Source: Geosporobacter ferrireducens
GTDB taxonomy: Bacteria; Bacillota; Clostridia; Peptostreptococcales; Thermotaleaceae
Direction of reading: 5' to 3'
Length of the DNA stretch: 64,000 nucleotides
NCBI RefSeq assembly: GCF_001750685.1
Contig: NZ_CP017269.1
Span: 3,699,416 to 3,763,415 of the forward strand
Both the position numbers and the translations under genes were made by a program. Numbering within the stretch: position 1 is the stretch's first letter; each line of letters starts with the position of its first letter. Below are positions 19,277-28,760 of this stretch, one piece after another. Under the pieces are notes generated by a model, which searched no databases, was not told the origin of the DNA, and saw nothing but the letters and a program-made list of their open reading frames with translations.

Positions 19277-19591
19277 ATGAGTAAAGGTAAACAAAAAATC
19301 AGAATCAGATTAAAGGCATTTGATCACAAAATCTTAGATCAATCCTCAGAAAAAATTGTAGAGACTGCAAAGAGAACTGGTGCAGAGGTTTCAGGTCCGG
19401 TACCACTACCTACTGAAAAACAAATCATCACGATCCTAAGAGCAGTACACAAGTATAAGGATTCTAGAGAACAATTTGAAATGAGAACCCACAAAAGATT
19501 GATCGATATCTTAAGTCCTACACCAAAAACTGTAGATGCTTTGATGCGTTTAGATTTACCAGCAGGCGTTGATATCGAAATCAAGTTATAA
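19277..19591 (+). CDS. rpsJ: 30S ribosomal protein S10
   Basis: S10 is part of the 30S head and, as NusE, of the antitermination complex. The start is ATG 19277 ([17 protein letters not shown]) after AAGGAGGGA, giving 104 residues. The same frame is open upstream to 19100, but that stretch is leader without family similarity. The signature [12 protein letters not shown] and [10 protein letters not shown] are intact. It opens the S10-spc-alpha series. Confidence 0.98.
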   Translation: MSKGKQKIRIRLKAFDHKILDQSSEKIVETAKRTGAEVSGPVPLPTEKQIITILRAVHKYKDSREQFEMRTHKRLIDILSPTPKTVDALMRLDLPAGVDIEIKL

Positions 19592-19604
19592 GAAGGAAAA
19601 TCTA

Positions 19605-19644
19605 CTAAGATTTAGGTTGACATATAGGAATAAACCTCGCTTAG
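19605..19644 (+). promoter_or_regulatory. Stem-loop in the rpsJ-rplC gap
   Basis: CTAAG (19605-19609) pairs with CTTAG (19640-19644) and AGGTT (19614-19618) with AACCT (19633-19637), forming a two-part stem. A second small stem (GATTACA/TGTAATC) follows near 19649-19667. It may be a processing or L3 control site; no T run is present. Confidence 0.3.
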
Positions 19645-19695
19645 TATGATTACACAAAATGTAATCCGCTGTAAGAACATCAGGAGGTGTGAAAA

Positions 19696-20325
19696 ATGAA
19701 AGGAATTTTAGGAAAAAAGATCGGGATGACGCAAATCTTTACAGAAGAAGGCAGAGTGATTCCGGTAACTGTTGTTGAAGCTGGCCCTATGGTTGTAACC
19801 CAAATTAAAACACAAGAAACTGACGGGTACAATGCGATTCAGGTTGGATATGACGACATTAAGTCAAAAAATGTAACAAAGCCTTTGAAAGGTCATTTTG
19901 AAAAGGCGGGTACCGAGTACAGAAGAACTTTGAGAGAATTCATCGTAGAAGATCCTGCTGCTTATAAAATCGGTCAAGAAATCAAAGTGGATATCTTCGC
20001 AGAAGGAAACAAAGTAGATGTTACAGGTATTTCTAAAGGAAAAGGTACACAAGGTACAATAAAAAGACATAATGCATCTAGAGGACCTATGACACATGGT
20101 TCTAAGAGCCATAGATTAAGCGGTTCTTTAGGAGCAGGTACGACTCCAGGAAGAGTTTTCAAAGGACAAACGATGTCTGGAAGAATGGGGAATGAACAAG
20201 TAACAGTTCAAAATCTTGAAATTGCAAAGATTGATACAGAAAGAAACCTTTTATTGATCAAAGGTGCAATTCCAGGACCAAAGAGCGGAATGCTTACAAT
20301 AAAACAAACAGTTAAGGCTGAATAA
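19696..20325 (+). CDS. rplC: 50S ribosomal protein L3
   Basis: L3 starts 50S assembly and reaches the peptidyl transferase centre. It has 209 residues. The [16 protein letters not shown]-terminus and the signature extension ([13 protein letters not shown], then [20 protein letters not shown]) are intact. The ATG follows AGGAGGTG. rplD begins 29 bp downstream. Confidence 0.98.
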   Translation: MKGILGKKIGMTQIFTEEGRVIPVTVVEAGPMVVTQIKTQETDGYNAIQVGYDDIKSKNVTKPLKGHFEKAGTEYRRTLREFIVEDPAAYKIGQEIKVDIFAEGNKVDVTGISKGKGTQGTIKRHNASRGPMTHGSKSHRLSGSLGAGTTPGRVFKGQTMSGRMGNEQVTVQNLEIAKIDTERNLLLIKGAIPGPKSGMLTIKQTVKAE

Positions 20326-20354
20326 TAAACTGGCTACAGAAGGGAGGAACTCAA

Positions 20355-20978
20355 ATGCCAAAGGTTGCTTTATTAAATATTACAGGACAACAGGTGGGAG
20401 AAATCGAATTAAACGACAATATTTTCGGTGTTGAAATTAATCAATATGTACTTCACGATGTTGTGAAGAATTACCTGGCAAACCAAAGACAAGGTACTCA
20501 GTCTGCTAAGACAAGAGCAGAAGTAAGAGGCGGCGGCAGAAAACCATGGAGACAAAAAGGAACTGGTAGAGCGCGCCAAGGAAGCATCAGATCTCCGCAA
20601 TGGGTTGGTGGTGGCGTTGTATTTGCGCCGAAACCAAGAGATTATAGATATTCATTACCTAAGAAAGTAAAGAGACTTGCAATGAAGTCTGCTTTAAGTG
20701 CAAAAGTTCAAGATAATAGCATTATTGTATTAGATGCTTTAGAAATGAATGCGCCAAAGACGAAGGAAATGGCAAATGTGCTAAAAAACCTTAACGTAGA
20801 AAAGAAAGCACTTATCGTAATGGATGAGAAGAATGAAAACGTAGTTAAGTCAGCGAACAATATACCAGGCATTACAACAACCCTTGTGTCAACTCTAAAT
20901 GTATATGACATCTTAAAACATGATCAATTTATCATTACGAAGGATGCGGTACACAAGGTAGAGGAGGTGTACGCATAA
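20355..20978 (+). CDS. rplD: 50S ribosomal protein L4
   Basis: L4 lines the peptide exit tunnel. In E. coli it represses the S10 operon, though that mechanism is not assumed here. It has 207 residues. The basic tunnel loop ([23 protein letters not shown]) is present. The stop TAA shares its last base with the first possible start of rplW, so translation is coupled. Confidence 0.98.
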   Translation: MPKVALLNITGQQVGEIELNDNIFGVEINQYVLHDVVKNYLANQRQGTQSAKTRAEVRGGGRKPWRQKGTGRARQGSIRSPQWVGGGVVFAPKPRDYRYSLPKKVKRLAMKSALSAKVQDNSIIVLDALEMNAPKTKEMANVLKNLNVEKKALIVMDEKNENVVKSANNIPGITTTLVSTLNVYDILKHDQFIITKDAVHKVEEVYA

Positions 20979-21268
20979 TGATGACACCATATGATATCAT
21001 CAAACGACCAGTTGTCTCAGAACGAAGCATGGACGATATGGCAGATAAGAAATACACTTTCGAAGTAGACAAGAGAGCAAACAAAACAGAGATTAAGAAA
21101 GCCATCGAAAAAATCTTTGGCGTGAAGGTAGAACAAGTGAATACCCAAAACGTAACAGGTAAATACAAGAGAATGGGTGCGCATGTTGGAAAGAGACCTG
21201 ATTGGAAGAAAGCTATTGTAACATTAACGGCAGATAGCAAAGAAATCGAGTTCTTCGAAGGCATGTAA
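20978..21268 (+). CDS. rplW: 50S ribosomal protein L23
   Basis: L23 surrounds the tunnel exit and docks signal recognition particle and trigger factor. It has 96 residues from ATG 20978; ATG 20981 is the next codon and equally possible. The motifs [30 protein letters not shown] and the C-terminal [11 protein letters not shown] fit the family. The first ATG overlaps the rplD stop by one base, and an AGAGGAGGTG site lies in the rplD end. Confidence 0.97.
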   Translation: MMTPYDIIKRPVVSERSMDDMADKKYTFEVDKRANKTEIKKAIEKIFGVKVEQVNTQNVTGKYKRMGAHVGKRPDWKKAIVTLTADSKEIEFFEGM

Positions 21269-21312
21269 GATAGACTAGGAAGCATGTAAGTCAAAGAAGG
21301 AGGGAAAACACG

Positions 21313-22146
21313 ATGGGAATCAAGAAGTTTAAACCGACCTCTCCAGCAGTCCGACAAATGACAGTTTCAACATTTGAAGAAATCACCAAAAAGGATCCTG
21401 AAAAATCTTTATTAGTGAGCTTAAAGAAGAATGCTGGAAGGAATGCACAAGGAAAAATCACGATTCGTCACAGAGGCGGCGGACAAAAAAGAAAATATAG
21501 ATTAATCGACTTTAAAAGAGATAAAGATAATGTACCAGCAAAGGTAACGGCCATCGAGTATGATCCAAACAGAACGGCAAATATTGCATTGTTAACTTAT
21601 GCGGATGGTGAAAAAAGATACATTATCGCACCGAATAAATTGAATGTTGGAGATACAGTAATCTCTGGCGAAGGTTCAGATATTAAAGTAGGAAATGCGC
21701 TACAATTGAGACACATACCTGTAGGTACAGTCATTCACAACATCGAGTTAAAACCTGGAAAAGGTGGCCAGTTAGCAAGATCTGCAGGAAACTCTGCACA
21801 GCTAATGGCGAAAGAAGACAAATACGCACAGGTTAGACTACCATCCGGTGAAGTGCGTTTAGTAAGCATTAATTGCAAGGCAACCATCGGTCAAGTTGGA
21901 AACCTTGATCATGAAAATATCACAATCGGTAAGGCTGGAAGAAAGAGACACATGGGTATCAGACCGACTGTTAGAGGTTCTGTAATGAACCCGAACGATC
22001 ACCCGCACGGTGGTGGAGAAGGAAGATCTCCTGTGGGAAGACCTTCGCCGGTTACGCCATGGGGTAAACCAGCTCTTGGCTATAAGACAAGAAAGAAAAA
22101 CAAAGCATCTGATAAGTTTATTGTTAAGAGAAGAAATCAGAAGTAA
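21313..22146 (+). CDS. rplB: 50S ribosomal protein L2
   Basis: L2 is a core 23S rRNA binder needed for subunit joining and peptidyl transfer. It has 277 residues. The glycine-rich C-terminal loop ([19 protein letters not shown], about 224-242) carries the conserved histidine near the catalytic centre. AAGGAGGG precedes the ATG. Confidence 0.98.
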   Translation: MGIKKFKPTSPAVRQMTVSTFEEITKKDPEKSLLVSLKKNAGRNAQGKITIRHRGGGQKRKYRLIDFKRDKDNVPAKVTAIEYDPNRTANIALLTYADGEKRYIIAPNKLNVGDTVISGEGSDIKVGNALQLRHIPVGTVIHNIELKPGKGGQLARSAGNSAQLMAKEDKYAQVRLPSGEVRLVSINCKATIGQVGNLDHENITIGKAGRKRHMGIRPTVRGSVMNPNDHPHGGGEGRSPVGRPSPVTPWGKPALGYKTRKKNKASDKFIVKRRNQK

Positions 22147-22240
22147 TAGAGATATGGAGGTCATGGATATGGTTAAGACCTTGGCCTCGTAGTTCTCAAT
22201 GTCTAGCAGAGAAAGATGCCGAAGGGAGGATATAAGCGGT

Positions 22241-22525
22241 ATGAGTAGATCTTTAAAGAAAGGGCCTTACGTTGAGCCTAAGCTTTTACAGAGAATAGAA
22301 GAAATGAACGAAAAAAATGAAAAGAAAGTATTAAAGTCATGGTCCCGTGCGTCCACAATATTTCCACAAATGATCGGACATACAATTGCTGTTCATGATG
22401 GAAAAAAACACGTTCCTGTTTATGTAACGGAAGATATGGTTGGCCACAAGCTTGGTGAATTTGCACCGACAAGAAACTATAGAGGCCATGCGGATACAGA
22501 AAAGTCATCAAGAGTGAAGAAGTAG
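22241..22525 (+). CDS. rpsS: 30S ribosomal protein S19
   Basis: S19 lies in the 30S head next to S13 and contacts A-site tRNA. The start is ATG 22241 ([16 protein letters not shown]) after AAGGGAGGA, giving 94 residues. The signature [27 protein letters not shown] region is intact. The frame runs open to 22199 upstream, but without family similarity. Confidence 0.98.
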   Translation: MSRSLKKGPYVEPKLLQRIEEMNEKNEKKVLKSWSRASTIFPQMIGHTIAVHDGKKHVPVYVTEDMVGHKLGEFAPTRNYRGHADTEKSSRVKK

Positions 22526-22550
22526 ATTCTTACGGAAGGAGGTTACTGAA

Positions 22551-22886
22551 GTGGAAGCAAAAGCAATTGCGAAATATGTACGCATATCTCCAAGAAAATT
22601 TAAACCAATTTGTGATATGGTTAGAGGAAAAAATGTCGATGAGGCATTGGCAATATTAAAGTTTACTCCAAGAGCGGGTTCGCCTGTACTAATCAAGGTA
22701 ATCGAATCAGCAAAGGCAAATGCTGAAAATAACCACGAAATGGATACTGACAAATTATTTGTAGCAGATATCTATGCAAACCAAGGACCTACATTAAAGA
22801 GATTTAGAGCAGCGTCAATGGGCCGGGGTGTAAAAATCTTAAAAAGAACGAGTCATGTAGGAGTTGTTCTAAAAGAAAGAGCGTAA
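22551..22886 (+). CDS. rplV: 50S ribosomal protein L22
   Basis: L22 sends a hairpin into the exit tunnel. It has 111 residues from a GTG start (22551) after GGAGG. The N-terminal core (YVRISPRKFKPICDMVRGK) and the hairpin region ending in GRGVKILKRTSHVGVVLKE are complete. rpsC follows after 15 bp. Confidence 0.97.
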   Translation: MEAKAIAKYVRISPRKFKPICDMVRGKNVDEALAILKFTPRAGSPVLIKVIESAKANAENNHEMDTDKLFVADIYANQGPTLKRFRAASMGRGVKILKRTSHVGVVLKERA

Positions 22887-22901
22887 GAAGGAGGGAAATG
22901 T

Positions 22902-23750
22902 ATGGGTCAAAAAGTTAATCCACACGGCTTAAGGGTTGGAATCATTAAAGATTGGGATTCGAAGTGGTATGCAAAAAAAGGTGACTTTGCAGACCTTTTA
23001 ATAGAAGATCATAAGATTCGTAAATTCTTAAAGAATAAACTATATACATCAGGTATTGCAAGAATTACCATTGAGAGAGCAGCAAACAACAAGGTAAAGG
23101 TGAATATCTTTACTGCGAAACCTGGTATGGTAATTGGTAAGGGCGGACAAGGTGTAGATGTTCTTAAGAATGAATTAGAGAAATTAACAGGCAAAGGTGT
23201 GCTTGTGAATATTACTGAAATCAAGGTTGCAGAAATGGAAGCGACACTGGTTGCAGAAAATGTAGCATTCTCTCTAGAACGAAGAGTATCTTTTAGAAGA
23301 GCGATGAAGCAAGCAATCCAAAGAACAATGCGTGCTGGTGCAAAAGGAATTAAGATTGCAGTTTCTGGAAGACTAGGCGGCGCTGAAATGGCAAGAGATG
23401 AGAAATACAGTGAGGGCAATGTACCTCTGCATACACTTAGAGCGGATATTGACTATGGATTTGCAGAAGCAAATACAACTTATGGTAAGATTGGCGTAAA
23501 GGTTTGGATTTACAAGGGCGAAATTCTTCCAGAAGCGAGTGACGCAGTAAAAGAACTAAGAAGAGCTTTAAGAGCACAAGCACCTGAAGCCAAGCCAGCG
23601 AGAGAAAATCGAGGACCAAGAGACAACAATCGGGGACCAAGAGACAATAACTATCGTGGAAATAGAGACAATAACTACCGCGGAAACAGAGATAATCAAA
23701 ACCGTGATAGCAGACCTACCACAAGAGAAAGATCTAACGAAGAAAAGTAG
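22902..23750 (+). CDS. rpsC: 30S ribosomal protein S3 with Arg/Asn-rich C-terminal tail
   Basis: S3 is part of the mRNA entry channel. It has 282 residues. The usual bacterial core ends around residue 225: KH motif [12 protein letters not shown], then the C-terminal domain with [15 protein letters not shown] further 55 or so residues form a low-complexity tail rich in Arg, Gly, Asn and Asp, with repeats of RGPRDNN and RGNRDNN. The repeats are visible at DNA level (23,605-23,705). Extended S3 tails occur in some Firmicutes; their function is unknown to me. Confidence 0.97.
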   Translation: MGQKVNPHGLRVGIIKDWDSKWYAKKGDFADLLIEDHKIRKFLKNKLYTSGIARITIERAANNKVKVNIFTAKPGMVIGKGGQGVDVLKNELEKLTGKGVLVNITEIKVAEMEATLVAENVAFSLERRVSFRRAMKQAIQRTMRAGAKGIKIAVSGRLGGAEMARDEKYSEGNVPLHTLRADIDYGFAEANTTYGKIGVKVWIYKGEILPEASDAVKELRRALRAQAPEAKPARENRGPRDNNRGPRDNNYRGNRDNNYRGNRDNQNRDSRPTTRERSNEEK

Positions 23751-23780
23751 TACTTGACGAAGGGAAGGAGGAAACAGACG

Positions 23781-24224
23781 ATGTTAATGCCGAAAAGAGT
23801 AAAACGTCGTAGAGTGCATAGAGGCAGAATGAAAGGTACCGCACAGAGAGGTAACACAATCAGCTATGGTGAATTTGGCTTAATGGCGATGGAGCCTGCT
23901 TGGATTACCTCAAACCAAATTGAAGCTGCCAGGATTGCAATGACGAGATATATCAAAAGAGGGGGAAAAGTTTGGATAAAAATATTCCCTCATAAGCCGG
24001 TTACACAAAAGCCTGCTGAAACACGTATGGGTGCCGGAAAAGGGTCACCTGAGTATTGGGTAGCAGTAGTGAAACCAGGCAGAGTGATGTTTGAGCTTGC
24101 AGGCGTTCCGGAAGAGAAGGCTAGAGAAGCGATGAGACTTGCTATGCACAAGCTACCCATCAAATGTAAATTTGTAACACGTCAAGAGATGGGAGAAAAG
24201 GGTGGTGAAGCTAATGAAAGCTAA
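23781..24224 (+). CDS. rplP: 50S ribosomal protein L16
   Basis: L16 organises the A-site region of the 50S subunit. The start is ATG 23781 ([19 protein letters not shown]) after GGAAGGAGG, giving 147 residues. The signatures [22 protein letters not shown] and [16 protein letters not shown] are present. Its 3' end overlaps rpmC by 11 bases, which implies coupled translation. Confidence 0.98.
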   Translation: MLMPKRVKRRRVHRGRMKGTAQRGNTISYGEFGLMAMEPAWITSNQIEAARIAMTRYIKRGGKVWIKIFPHKPVTQKPAETRMGAGKGSPEYWVAVVKPGRVMFELAGVPEEKAREAMRLAMHKLPIKCKFVTRQEMGEKGGEANES

Positions 24225-24417
24225 TAAGCTTCAAGATATGACTGTTCAAGAGTTAAATAATAAGTTAGCGGAACTAAAGGGTGAACTTTTCAATTTGAGA
24301 TTCCAATTAGCTACTGGCCAATTAGATAATCCAATGAGAGTAAAGTTTGTAAGAAAAGACATTGCACGTATTCAGACCATCCTTAGAGAAAAAGAATTAA
24401 AACAAGTGAATGCATAA
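24214..24417 (+). CDS. rpmC: 50S ribosomal protein L29
   Basis: L29 is a two-helix protein at the tunnel exit. The ATG at 24214 ([20 protein letters not shown]) lies inside the end of rplP, giving 67 residues; GTG codons at 24202 and 24205 are less likely. The signature [19 protein letters not shown] is intact. Confidence 0.95.
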   Translation: MKANKLQDMTVQELNNKLAELKGELFNLRFQLATGQLDNPMRVKFVRKDIARIQTILREKELKQVNA

Positions 24418-24445
24418 AAAAAGATGCAGGAAGGAGGCTTCACTC

Positions 24446-24700
24446 GTGGAAAGAGCAAGAAGAAAAACCAGAGTAGGTCGTGTTGTAAGCGATAAAATGG
24501 AAAAGACAATCGTAGTGGCTGTAGAAGATTTCGTGCGTCATCCGCTGTACGGAAAAGCGGTAAAAAGAACGAAAAAATTCAAAGCACACGATGAAAATAA
24601 TGAGTGTAGAATCGGGGACAAGGTAAGAATAATGGAAACAAGACCCCTAAGCAAGGATAAAAGATGGAGACTCGTACGAATCGTTGAAAAAGCGAAGTAA
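24446..24700 (+). CDS. rpsQ: 30S ribosomal protein S17
   Basis: S17 binds 16S rRNA early in assembly. The start is GTG 24446 ([21 protein letters not shown]), 8 bases after AAGGAGG, giving 84 residues. An upstream extension in the same frame overlaps the rpmC end and has no family similarity. The signature [22 protein letters not shown] is present. Confidence 0.97.
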   Translation: MERARRKTRVGRVVSDKMEKTIVVAVEDFVRHPLYGKAVKRTKKFKAHDENNECRIGDKVRIMETRPLSKDKRWRLVRIVEKAK

Positions 24701-24725
24701 TGTATAACTGGAAGGAGGTATTACC

Positions 24726-25094
24726 ATGATTCAACAGGAATCACGCCTAAGAGTTGCTGATAATTCAGGTGCGAAAGAATTACTGTGTATCCGTGTACTA
24801 GGCGGATCAAAAAGAAGATATGCCAACATTGGTGATATAATCGTTTGTTCAGTTAAAGAGGCAACACCTGGCGGAGTTGTAAAGAGAGGTCAGGTTGTGA
24901 AGGCAGTTGTGGTAAGAAGTAAGCATGGCGCAAGACGTATTGATGGAAGCTACATCAAGTTTGATGAAAATGCAGCGGTAATCATAAAAGAAGATAAAAA
25001 CCCGGTTGGAACTCGTATTTTCGGACCTGTAGCAAGAGAACTGCGAGAAAGAGATTTTATGAAAATCGTTTCGCTTGCACCAGAAGTACTATAG
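24726..25094 (+). CDS. rplN: 50S ribosomal protein L14
   Basis: L14 forms an intersubunit bridge and is the binding site for the silencing factor RsfS. It has the usual 122 residues, starting [20 protein letters not shown]. The signature [22 protein letters not shown] and a conserved C-terminal end ([12 protein letters not shown]) are intact. AAGGAGGT precedes the ATG. Confidence 0.98.
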   Translation: MIQQESRLRVADNSGAKELLCIRVLGGSKRRYANIGDIIVCSVKEATPGGVVKRGQVVKAVVVRSKHGARRIDGSYIKFDENAAVIIKEDKNPVGTRIFGPVARELRERDFMKIVSLAPEVL

Positions 25095-25112
25095 TTCGAG
25101 GAGGTGTAATGA

Positions 25113-25424
25113 ATGCACGTTAAAAAAGGTGATACAGTAGTTGTTATTTCAGGTAAAGATAAGGGTAAAAAAGGCAAAGTGCTTCAAGCAATGCCTAAAG
25201 AAAATAGAGTAATCGTTGAAGGCGTAAATATGGTTACAAAGCATCAAAAACCAAGCGCAAAGGTTCAACAGGGCGGAATTATTCATCAAGAAGGACCAGT
25301 GCATGCTTCTAATGTAATGCTTTGGGATGCAAAAGCAAAAGCGCCTACAAGAGTAGGTTACAAAGTATTAGAGAATGGAACAAAGGTTAGAGTTTCTAAA
25401 AAGAGTGGCGAAACCATCGAATAA
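25113..25424 (+). CDS. rplX: 50S ribosomal protein L24
   Basis: L24 is a KOW-domain protein that begins 50S assembly. It has 103 residues. The KOW motif ([20 protein letters not shown], about 4-23) and NMVTKHQKP are present. The ATG at 25113 follows GAGGAGGTG with 8 bases of spacing. Confidence 0.98.
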   Translation: MHVKKGDTVVVISGKDKGKKGKVLQAMPKENRVIVEGVNMVTKHQKPSAKVQQGGIIHQEGPVHASNVMLWDAKAKAPTRVGYKVLENGTKVRVSKKSGETIE

Positions 25425-25452
25425 TATTTAGGCTTGAAGGGAGGTTTAAGCG

Positions 25453-25995
25453 GTGACAGCTAGACTAAAAGAACGATATATAAATGAAGTAGCAAAAACG
25501 CTGATGGAAAAGTTTAATTATGAAAGCGTAATGGAAATACCAAAAGTAGAAAAGATCGTTATCAACATGGGTCTTGGCGATGCAAAAGACAATACAAAAT
25601 TATTGGAAGTAGCAGTTCAGGAATTAGGAATTATTGCCGGACAAAAGCCAATAATAACGAAAGCCAAAAAATCCGTAGCGAACTTTAAAGTGCGTGCAGG
25701 CATGCCGGTAGGTGCTAAGGTTACCCTCAGAGGCGAAAAAATGTACGAATTTGCAGATAGATTGTTTAATGTTTCACTGCCAAGGGTTAGGGACTTCAGA
25801 GGTGTAGACCCGAACTCCTTCGACGGCAGAGGAAATTATGCATTAGGTATCAAAGAGCAATTAATATTCCCTGAGATCGAGTACGATAAAGTAGAAAAAA
25901 TTCGTGGAATGGACATCATCTTTGTAACAACTGCAAAGACAGACGAAGAAGCCCGTGAACTGCTAAGACTGTTGGGGATGCCATTTGCCAGATAG
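25453..25995 (+). CDS. rplE: 50S ribosomal protein L5
   Basis: L5 binds 5S rRNA and contacts P-site tRNA and S13. It has 180 residues from GTG 25453 after GGGAGG. The signatures [38 protein letters not shown] and [17 protein letters not shown] are complete. Confidence 0.98.
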   Translation: MTARLKERYINEVAKTLMEKFNYESVMEIPKVEKIVINMGLGDAKDNTKLLEVAVQELGIIAGQKPIITKAKKSVANFKVRAGMPVGAKVTLRGEKMYEFADRLFNVSLPRVRDFRGVDPNSFDGRGNYALGIKEQLIFPEIEYDKVEKIRGMDIIFVTTAKTDEEARELLRLLGMPFAR

Positions 25996-26010
25996 TGAGG
26001 AGGGAAAATA

Positions 26011-26196
26011 GTGGCTAAAAAAGCAATGATCAATAAGCAACAAAAAACACAAAAATTCTCTACAAGAGAATACAATAGATGTCGCATTTGCGGAAGACCA
26101 CATGCTTATTTAAGAAAATTCGGAGTATGCCGTATTTGTTTTAGAGAATTAGCCTATAAAGGTCAAATACCAGGAGTTAAAAAGGCAAGCTGGTAG
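26011..26196 (+). CDS. rpsN: 30S ribosomal protein S14, zinc-binding type (Z)
   Basis: S14 is a late-assembling head protein. The 61-residue form is the short, zinc-carrying type: [20 protein letters not shown] provides four cysteines (two CxxC pairs). The start is GTG (26011) after GAGGAGGG. A zinc-free paralogue, if the organism has one, is outside the window. Confidence 0.98.
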   Translation: MAKKAMINKQQKTQKFSTREYNRCRICGRPHAYLRKFGVCRICFRELAYKGQIPGVKKASW

Positions 26197-26223
26197 AAAT
26201 AAAGGGAAGGAGGTATTTATACC

Positions 26224-26622
26224 ATGACGATGACAGATCCAATTGCAGATATGATTACACGTGTAAGAAATGCAAATACTGTGAAGCATGAAACAGTTGA
26301 TATTCCTGCTTCTAACATGAAGAAGTCGATTGCGGAGATATTACTCAATGAAGGATTTATTAAGGGATATGATGTAATCGAGGACGGAAAGCAAGGAATC
26401 ATCAGAATACAGTTAAAATACGGAAAGAACAGTGAGAAGGTAATTAGTGGTTTAAAAAGAATCTCTAAGCCTGGCTTACGAGTTTATGCAAGGAAAGATG
26501 AAATACCAAAGGTACTAGGCGGATTAGGTATAGCAATCCTCTCAACTTCAAACGGAATTGTGACCGATAAGGACGCAAGAAAATTAGGTGTTGGTGGAGA
26601 AGTTATCTGCTACGTATGGTAA
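26224..26622 (+). CDS. rpsH: 30S ribosomal protein S8
   Basis: S8 binds the central domain of 16S rRNA and represses the spc operon in E. coli. It has 132 residues: [18 protein letters not shown] at the start, [31 protein letters not shown] near the C-terminus. ATG 26224 follows AAGGAGGT; ATG 26230 is an alternative. Confidence 0.98.
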   Translation: MTMTDPIADMITRVRNANTVKHETVDIPASNMKKSIAEILLNEGFIKGYDVIEDGKQGIIRIQLKYGKNSEKVISGLKRISKPGLRVYARKDEIPKVLGGLGIAILSTSNGIVTDKDARKLGVGGEVICYVW

Positions 26623-26653
26623 TAGATCATTTTAGGGCATAGGAGGTGCAGCA

Positions 26654-27196
26654 ATGTCAAGAATAGGTAAGCAGCCAATCACTATACCTCAAGGAGCTGA
26701 GGTAAAGATTGACGAAAAAAACCTTGTTACCGTAAAAGGACCAAAGGGACAATTACAACAACAAATTAGCAAAGATATTAAACTTACCATTGAAGAGAAT
26801 ACCCTTTTAGTAGAAAGACCGACAAACAACAAAGTACACAGATCCCTACACGGATTAAGTCGTTCTTTGATTAATAATATGGTTGAAGGTGTTACAAAAG
26901 GATTCGAGAAGAAACTGCAAATCGTTGGGGTTGGATACCGTGCAGCGAAGTCAGGAAATAAATTGACTTTATCCTTAGGATATTCTCATCCAGTAGAGAT
27001 GATCGATCCAGATGGAATCACAACAGAAGTTCCAACACAAACAGAGATCCTTGTAAAGGGAATCGACAAGCAGCAAGTAGGAAATTACGCTGCAAAGATC
27101 AGAGAGTGGAGAGAGCCGGAGCCATATAAGGGCAAAGGTATTCGATATTCTGACGAAGTGGTTCGTCGTAAGGAAGGAAAAACAGGTAAGAAGTAG
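26654..27196 (+). CDS. rplF: 50S ribosomal protein L6
   Basis: L6 lies near the sarcin-ricin loop and the factor-binding site. It has 180 residues in two repeated domains: [17 protein letters not shown] at the start and the signature [26 protein letters not shown] at the C-terminus. AGGAGGTG precedes the ATG. Confidence 0.98.
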   Translation: MSRIGKQPITIPQGAEVKIDEKNLVTVKGPKGQLQQQISKDIKLTIEENTLLVERPTNNKVHRSLHGLSRSLINNMVEGVTKGFEKKLQIVGVGYRAAKSGNKLTLSLGYSHPVEMIDPDGITTEVPTQTEILVKGIDKQQVGNYAAKIREWREPEPYKGKGIRYSDEVVRRKEGKTGKK

Positions 27197-27213
27197 GAAA
27201 GGAGTGAATTAAG

Positions 27214-27582
27214 GTGATTAAGAAGGAGAGCAAGAATTCAAAACGAAAAGTTAGACACGTCAGAGTACGCAGAAAAGTGCTCGGAACTCCTGAACGTCCA
27301 AGACTAAGTATATATAAAAGTTTAAGCAACATGTATGCTCAAATCATTGATGATACGACAGGTTCAACTCTCGTTTCTGCTTCAACTTTAGATAAAGATT
27401 TAAAAGGAAAAGTAGAGCGCGCAGGAAACAAAGAGGCTGCAAAACTTGTTGGAGAGATGGTAGCAAAGCGTGCATTAGATAAAGGAATCGACAAGGTTGT
27501 CTTTGATAGAGGCGGATATATCTATCACGGAAGAGTGAAGGAACTGGCAGAAGGTGCAAGAGAAGCTGGTTTACAATTCTAA
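27214..27582 (+). CDS. rplR: 50S ribosomal protein L18
   Basis: L18 binds 5S rRNA together with L5. It has 122 residues from GTG 27214 after GGAGTG. The basic N-terminus, [20 protein letters not shown], and the C-terminal [26 protein letters not shown] are intact. Confidence 0.98.
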   Translation: MIKKESKNSKRKVRHVRVRRKVLGTPERPRLSIYKSLSNMYAQIIDDTTGSTLVSASTLDKDLKGKVERAGNKEAAKLVGEMVAKRALDKGIDKVVFDRGGYIYHGRVKELAEGAREAGLQF

Positions 27583-27599
27583 CAGAAGGAGGGAAATGA

Positions 27600-28106
27600 A
27601 TGCGACGTCAACTTATTGATGCCAGTAAACTGGATTTAAAAGAAACGGTTGTAAATATAGGACGTGTAACAAAAGTTGTAAAAGGTGGTAGAACATTCCG
27701 ATTCAGTGCACTTGTTGTAGTAGGAGACGAAAACGGATATGTGGGAATTGGTACAGGTAAAGCAATGGAAATTCCTGATGCGATTCGAAAAGGAATTCAA
27801 GATGCGAAGAAGAACTTAATCTACGTACCAAGAGTTGGAACAACGATCCCGCATCCGATCGAAGGACATTTTGGAGCAGGTAGAGTACTGATCATGCCAG
27901 CTGCTGAAGGTACAGGAGTTATTGCTGGCGGACCTGTACGTGCAGTACTTGAATTGGCAGGCGTTAAAGATGTAAGAGCAAAATCATTAGGAACAAATAA
28001 CTCGCGAAATATGGTGAATGCTACGATTGAAGGCTTAAGGCAGCTAAAGACGATAGAAGAAGTTGCCAGGTTAAGAGGGAAATCCGTAGAGGAACTATTA
28101 GGTTAG
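27600..28106 (+). CDS. rpsE: 30S ribosomal protein S5
   Basis: S5 contributes to decoding accuracy and the mRNA entry helicase. It has 168 residues. The double-stranded RNA-binding part ([35 protein letters not shown]) and the C-terminal [17 protein letters not shown] are present. GAAGGAGGG precedes the ATG. Confidence 0.98.
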   Translation: MRRQLIDASKLDLKETVVNIGRVTKVVKGGRTFRFSALVVVGDENGYVGIGTGKAMEIPDAIRKGIQDAKKNLIYVPRVGTTIPHPIEGHFGAGRVLIMPAAEGTGVIAGGPVRAVLELAGVKDVRAKSLGTNNSRNMVNATIEGLRQLKTIEEVARLRGKSVEELLG

Positions 28107-28118
28107 GGGGGAAAAGCC

Positions 28119-28301
28119 TTGGCTAATATGTTAAAAGTAACATTGATAAGAAGTACAATTGGCGTGAAGCCTCAACATAAAAAAACGGTAGAAGCATTAG
28201 GATTAAAAAAGATTAATCAATTTGTTGAGCAACCGGATAATCCTCAAACTAGAGGAATGATCCATCAAGTAAGACATCTTGTATCTGTAGAAGAAATTTA
28301 G
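28119..28301 (+). CDS. rpmD: 50S ribosomal protein L30
   Basis: L30 is a small 50S protein. It has 60 residues from a TTG start (28119) spaced correctly from AGGGGGG; ATG 28128 would give 57. The core KVTLIRSTIGVKPQHKKTVEALGL and the closing RGMIHQVRHLVSVEEI fit the family. Confidence 0.97.
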   Translation: MANMLKVTLIRSTIGVKPQHKKTVEALGLKKINQFVEQPDNPQTRGMIHQVRHLVSVEEI

Positions 28302-28318
28302 TTTAAGGAGGTGGAACC

Positions 28319-28759
28319 ATGAAACTACACGAGTTAAGACCTGCTGAAGGTTCAACGAAAGACAGAAAAAGACGCGGTAGAGGTACAGCCTCCGGGCAAG
28401 GTAAGACAGGCGGCCGTGGAGAAAAAGGACAAAAAGCAAGAAGCGGCGGCGGTGTTAGACCGGGATTCGAAGGCGGACAGATGCCTCTCTATAGAAGATT
28501 ACCAAAAAGAGGTTTCAATAACCCATTCAAAAAGGTGTGGACGATCATCAATCTTGACGAATTAAACAGATTTGAAGATGGAACGGTTGTAACACCGGAA
28601 CTTCTTTTAGAGAACGGAATCATTAAAAAAGTAGTGGATGGTGTGAAGATCCTAGGAGACGGCCAACTAGAGAAGAAAATAACTGTTCAAGCTCATAAAT
28701 TCAGCCAGACAGCTGTGGAGAAGATTCAAGCTGCTGGAGGAAAGGCAGAGGTGATCTAA
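28319..28759 (+). CDS. rplO: 50S ribosomal protein L15
   Basis: L15 binds 23S rRNA late in assembly. It has 146 residues. The basic, glycine-rich N-terminus ([18 protein letters not shown], then [28 protein letters not shown]) and a globular C-terminus are intact. The secY TTG start begins one base after its stop. Confidence 0.98.
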   Translation: MKLHELRPAEGSTKDRKRRGRGTASGQGKTGGRGEKGQKARSGGGVRPGFEGGQMPLYRRLPKRGFNNPFKKVWTIINLDELNRFEDGTVVTPELLLENGIIKKVVDGVKILGDGQLEKKITVQAHKFSQTAVEKIQAAGGKAEVI

Positions 28760-28760
28760 G

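Noticed and set aside
23605-23710. Short tandem repeats as a possible CRISPR-like array
   Set aside because: They lie in frame inside rpsC and encode the [14 protein letters not shown] tail; there are no spacers.
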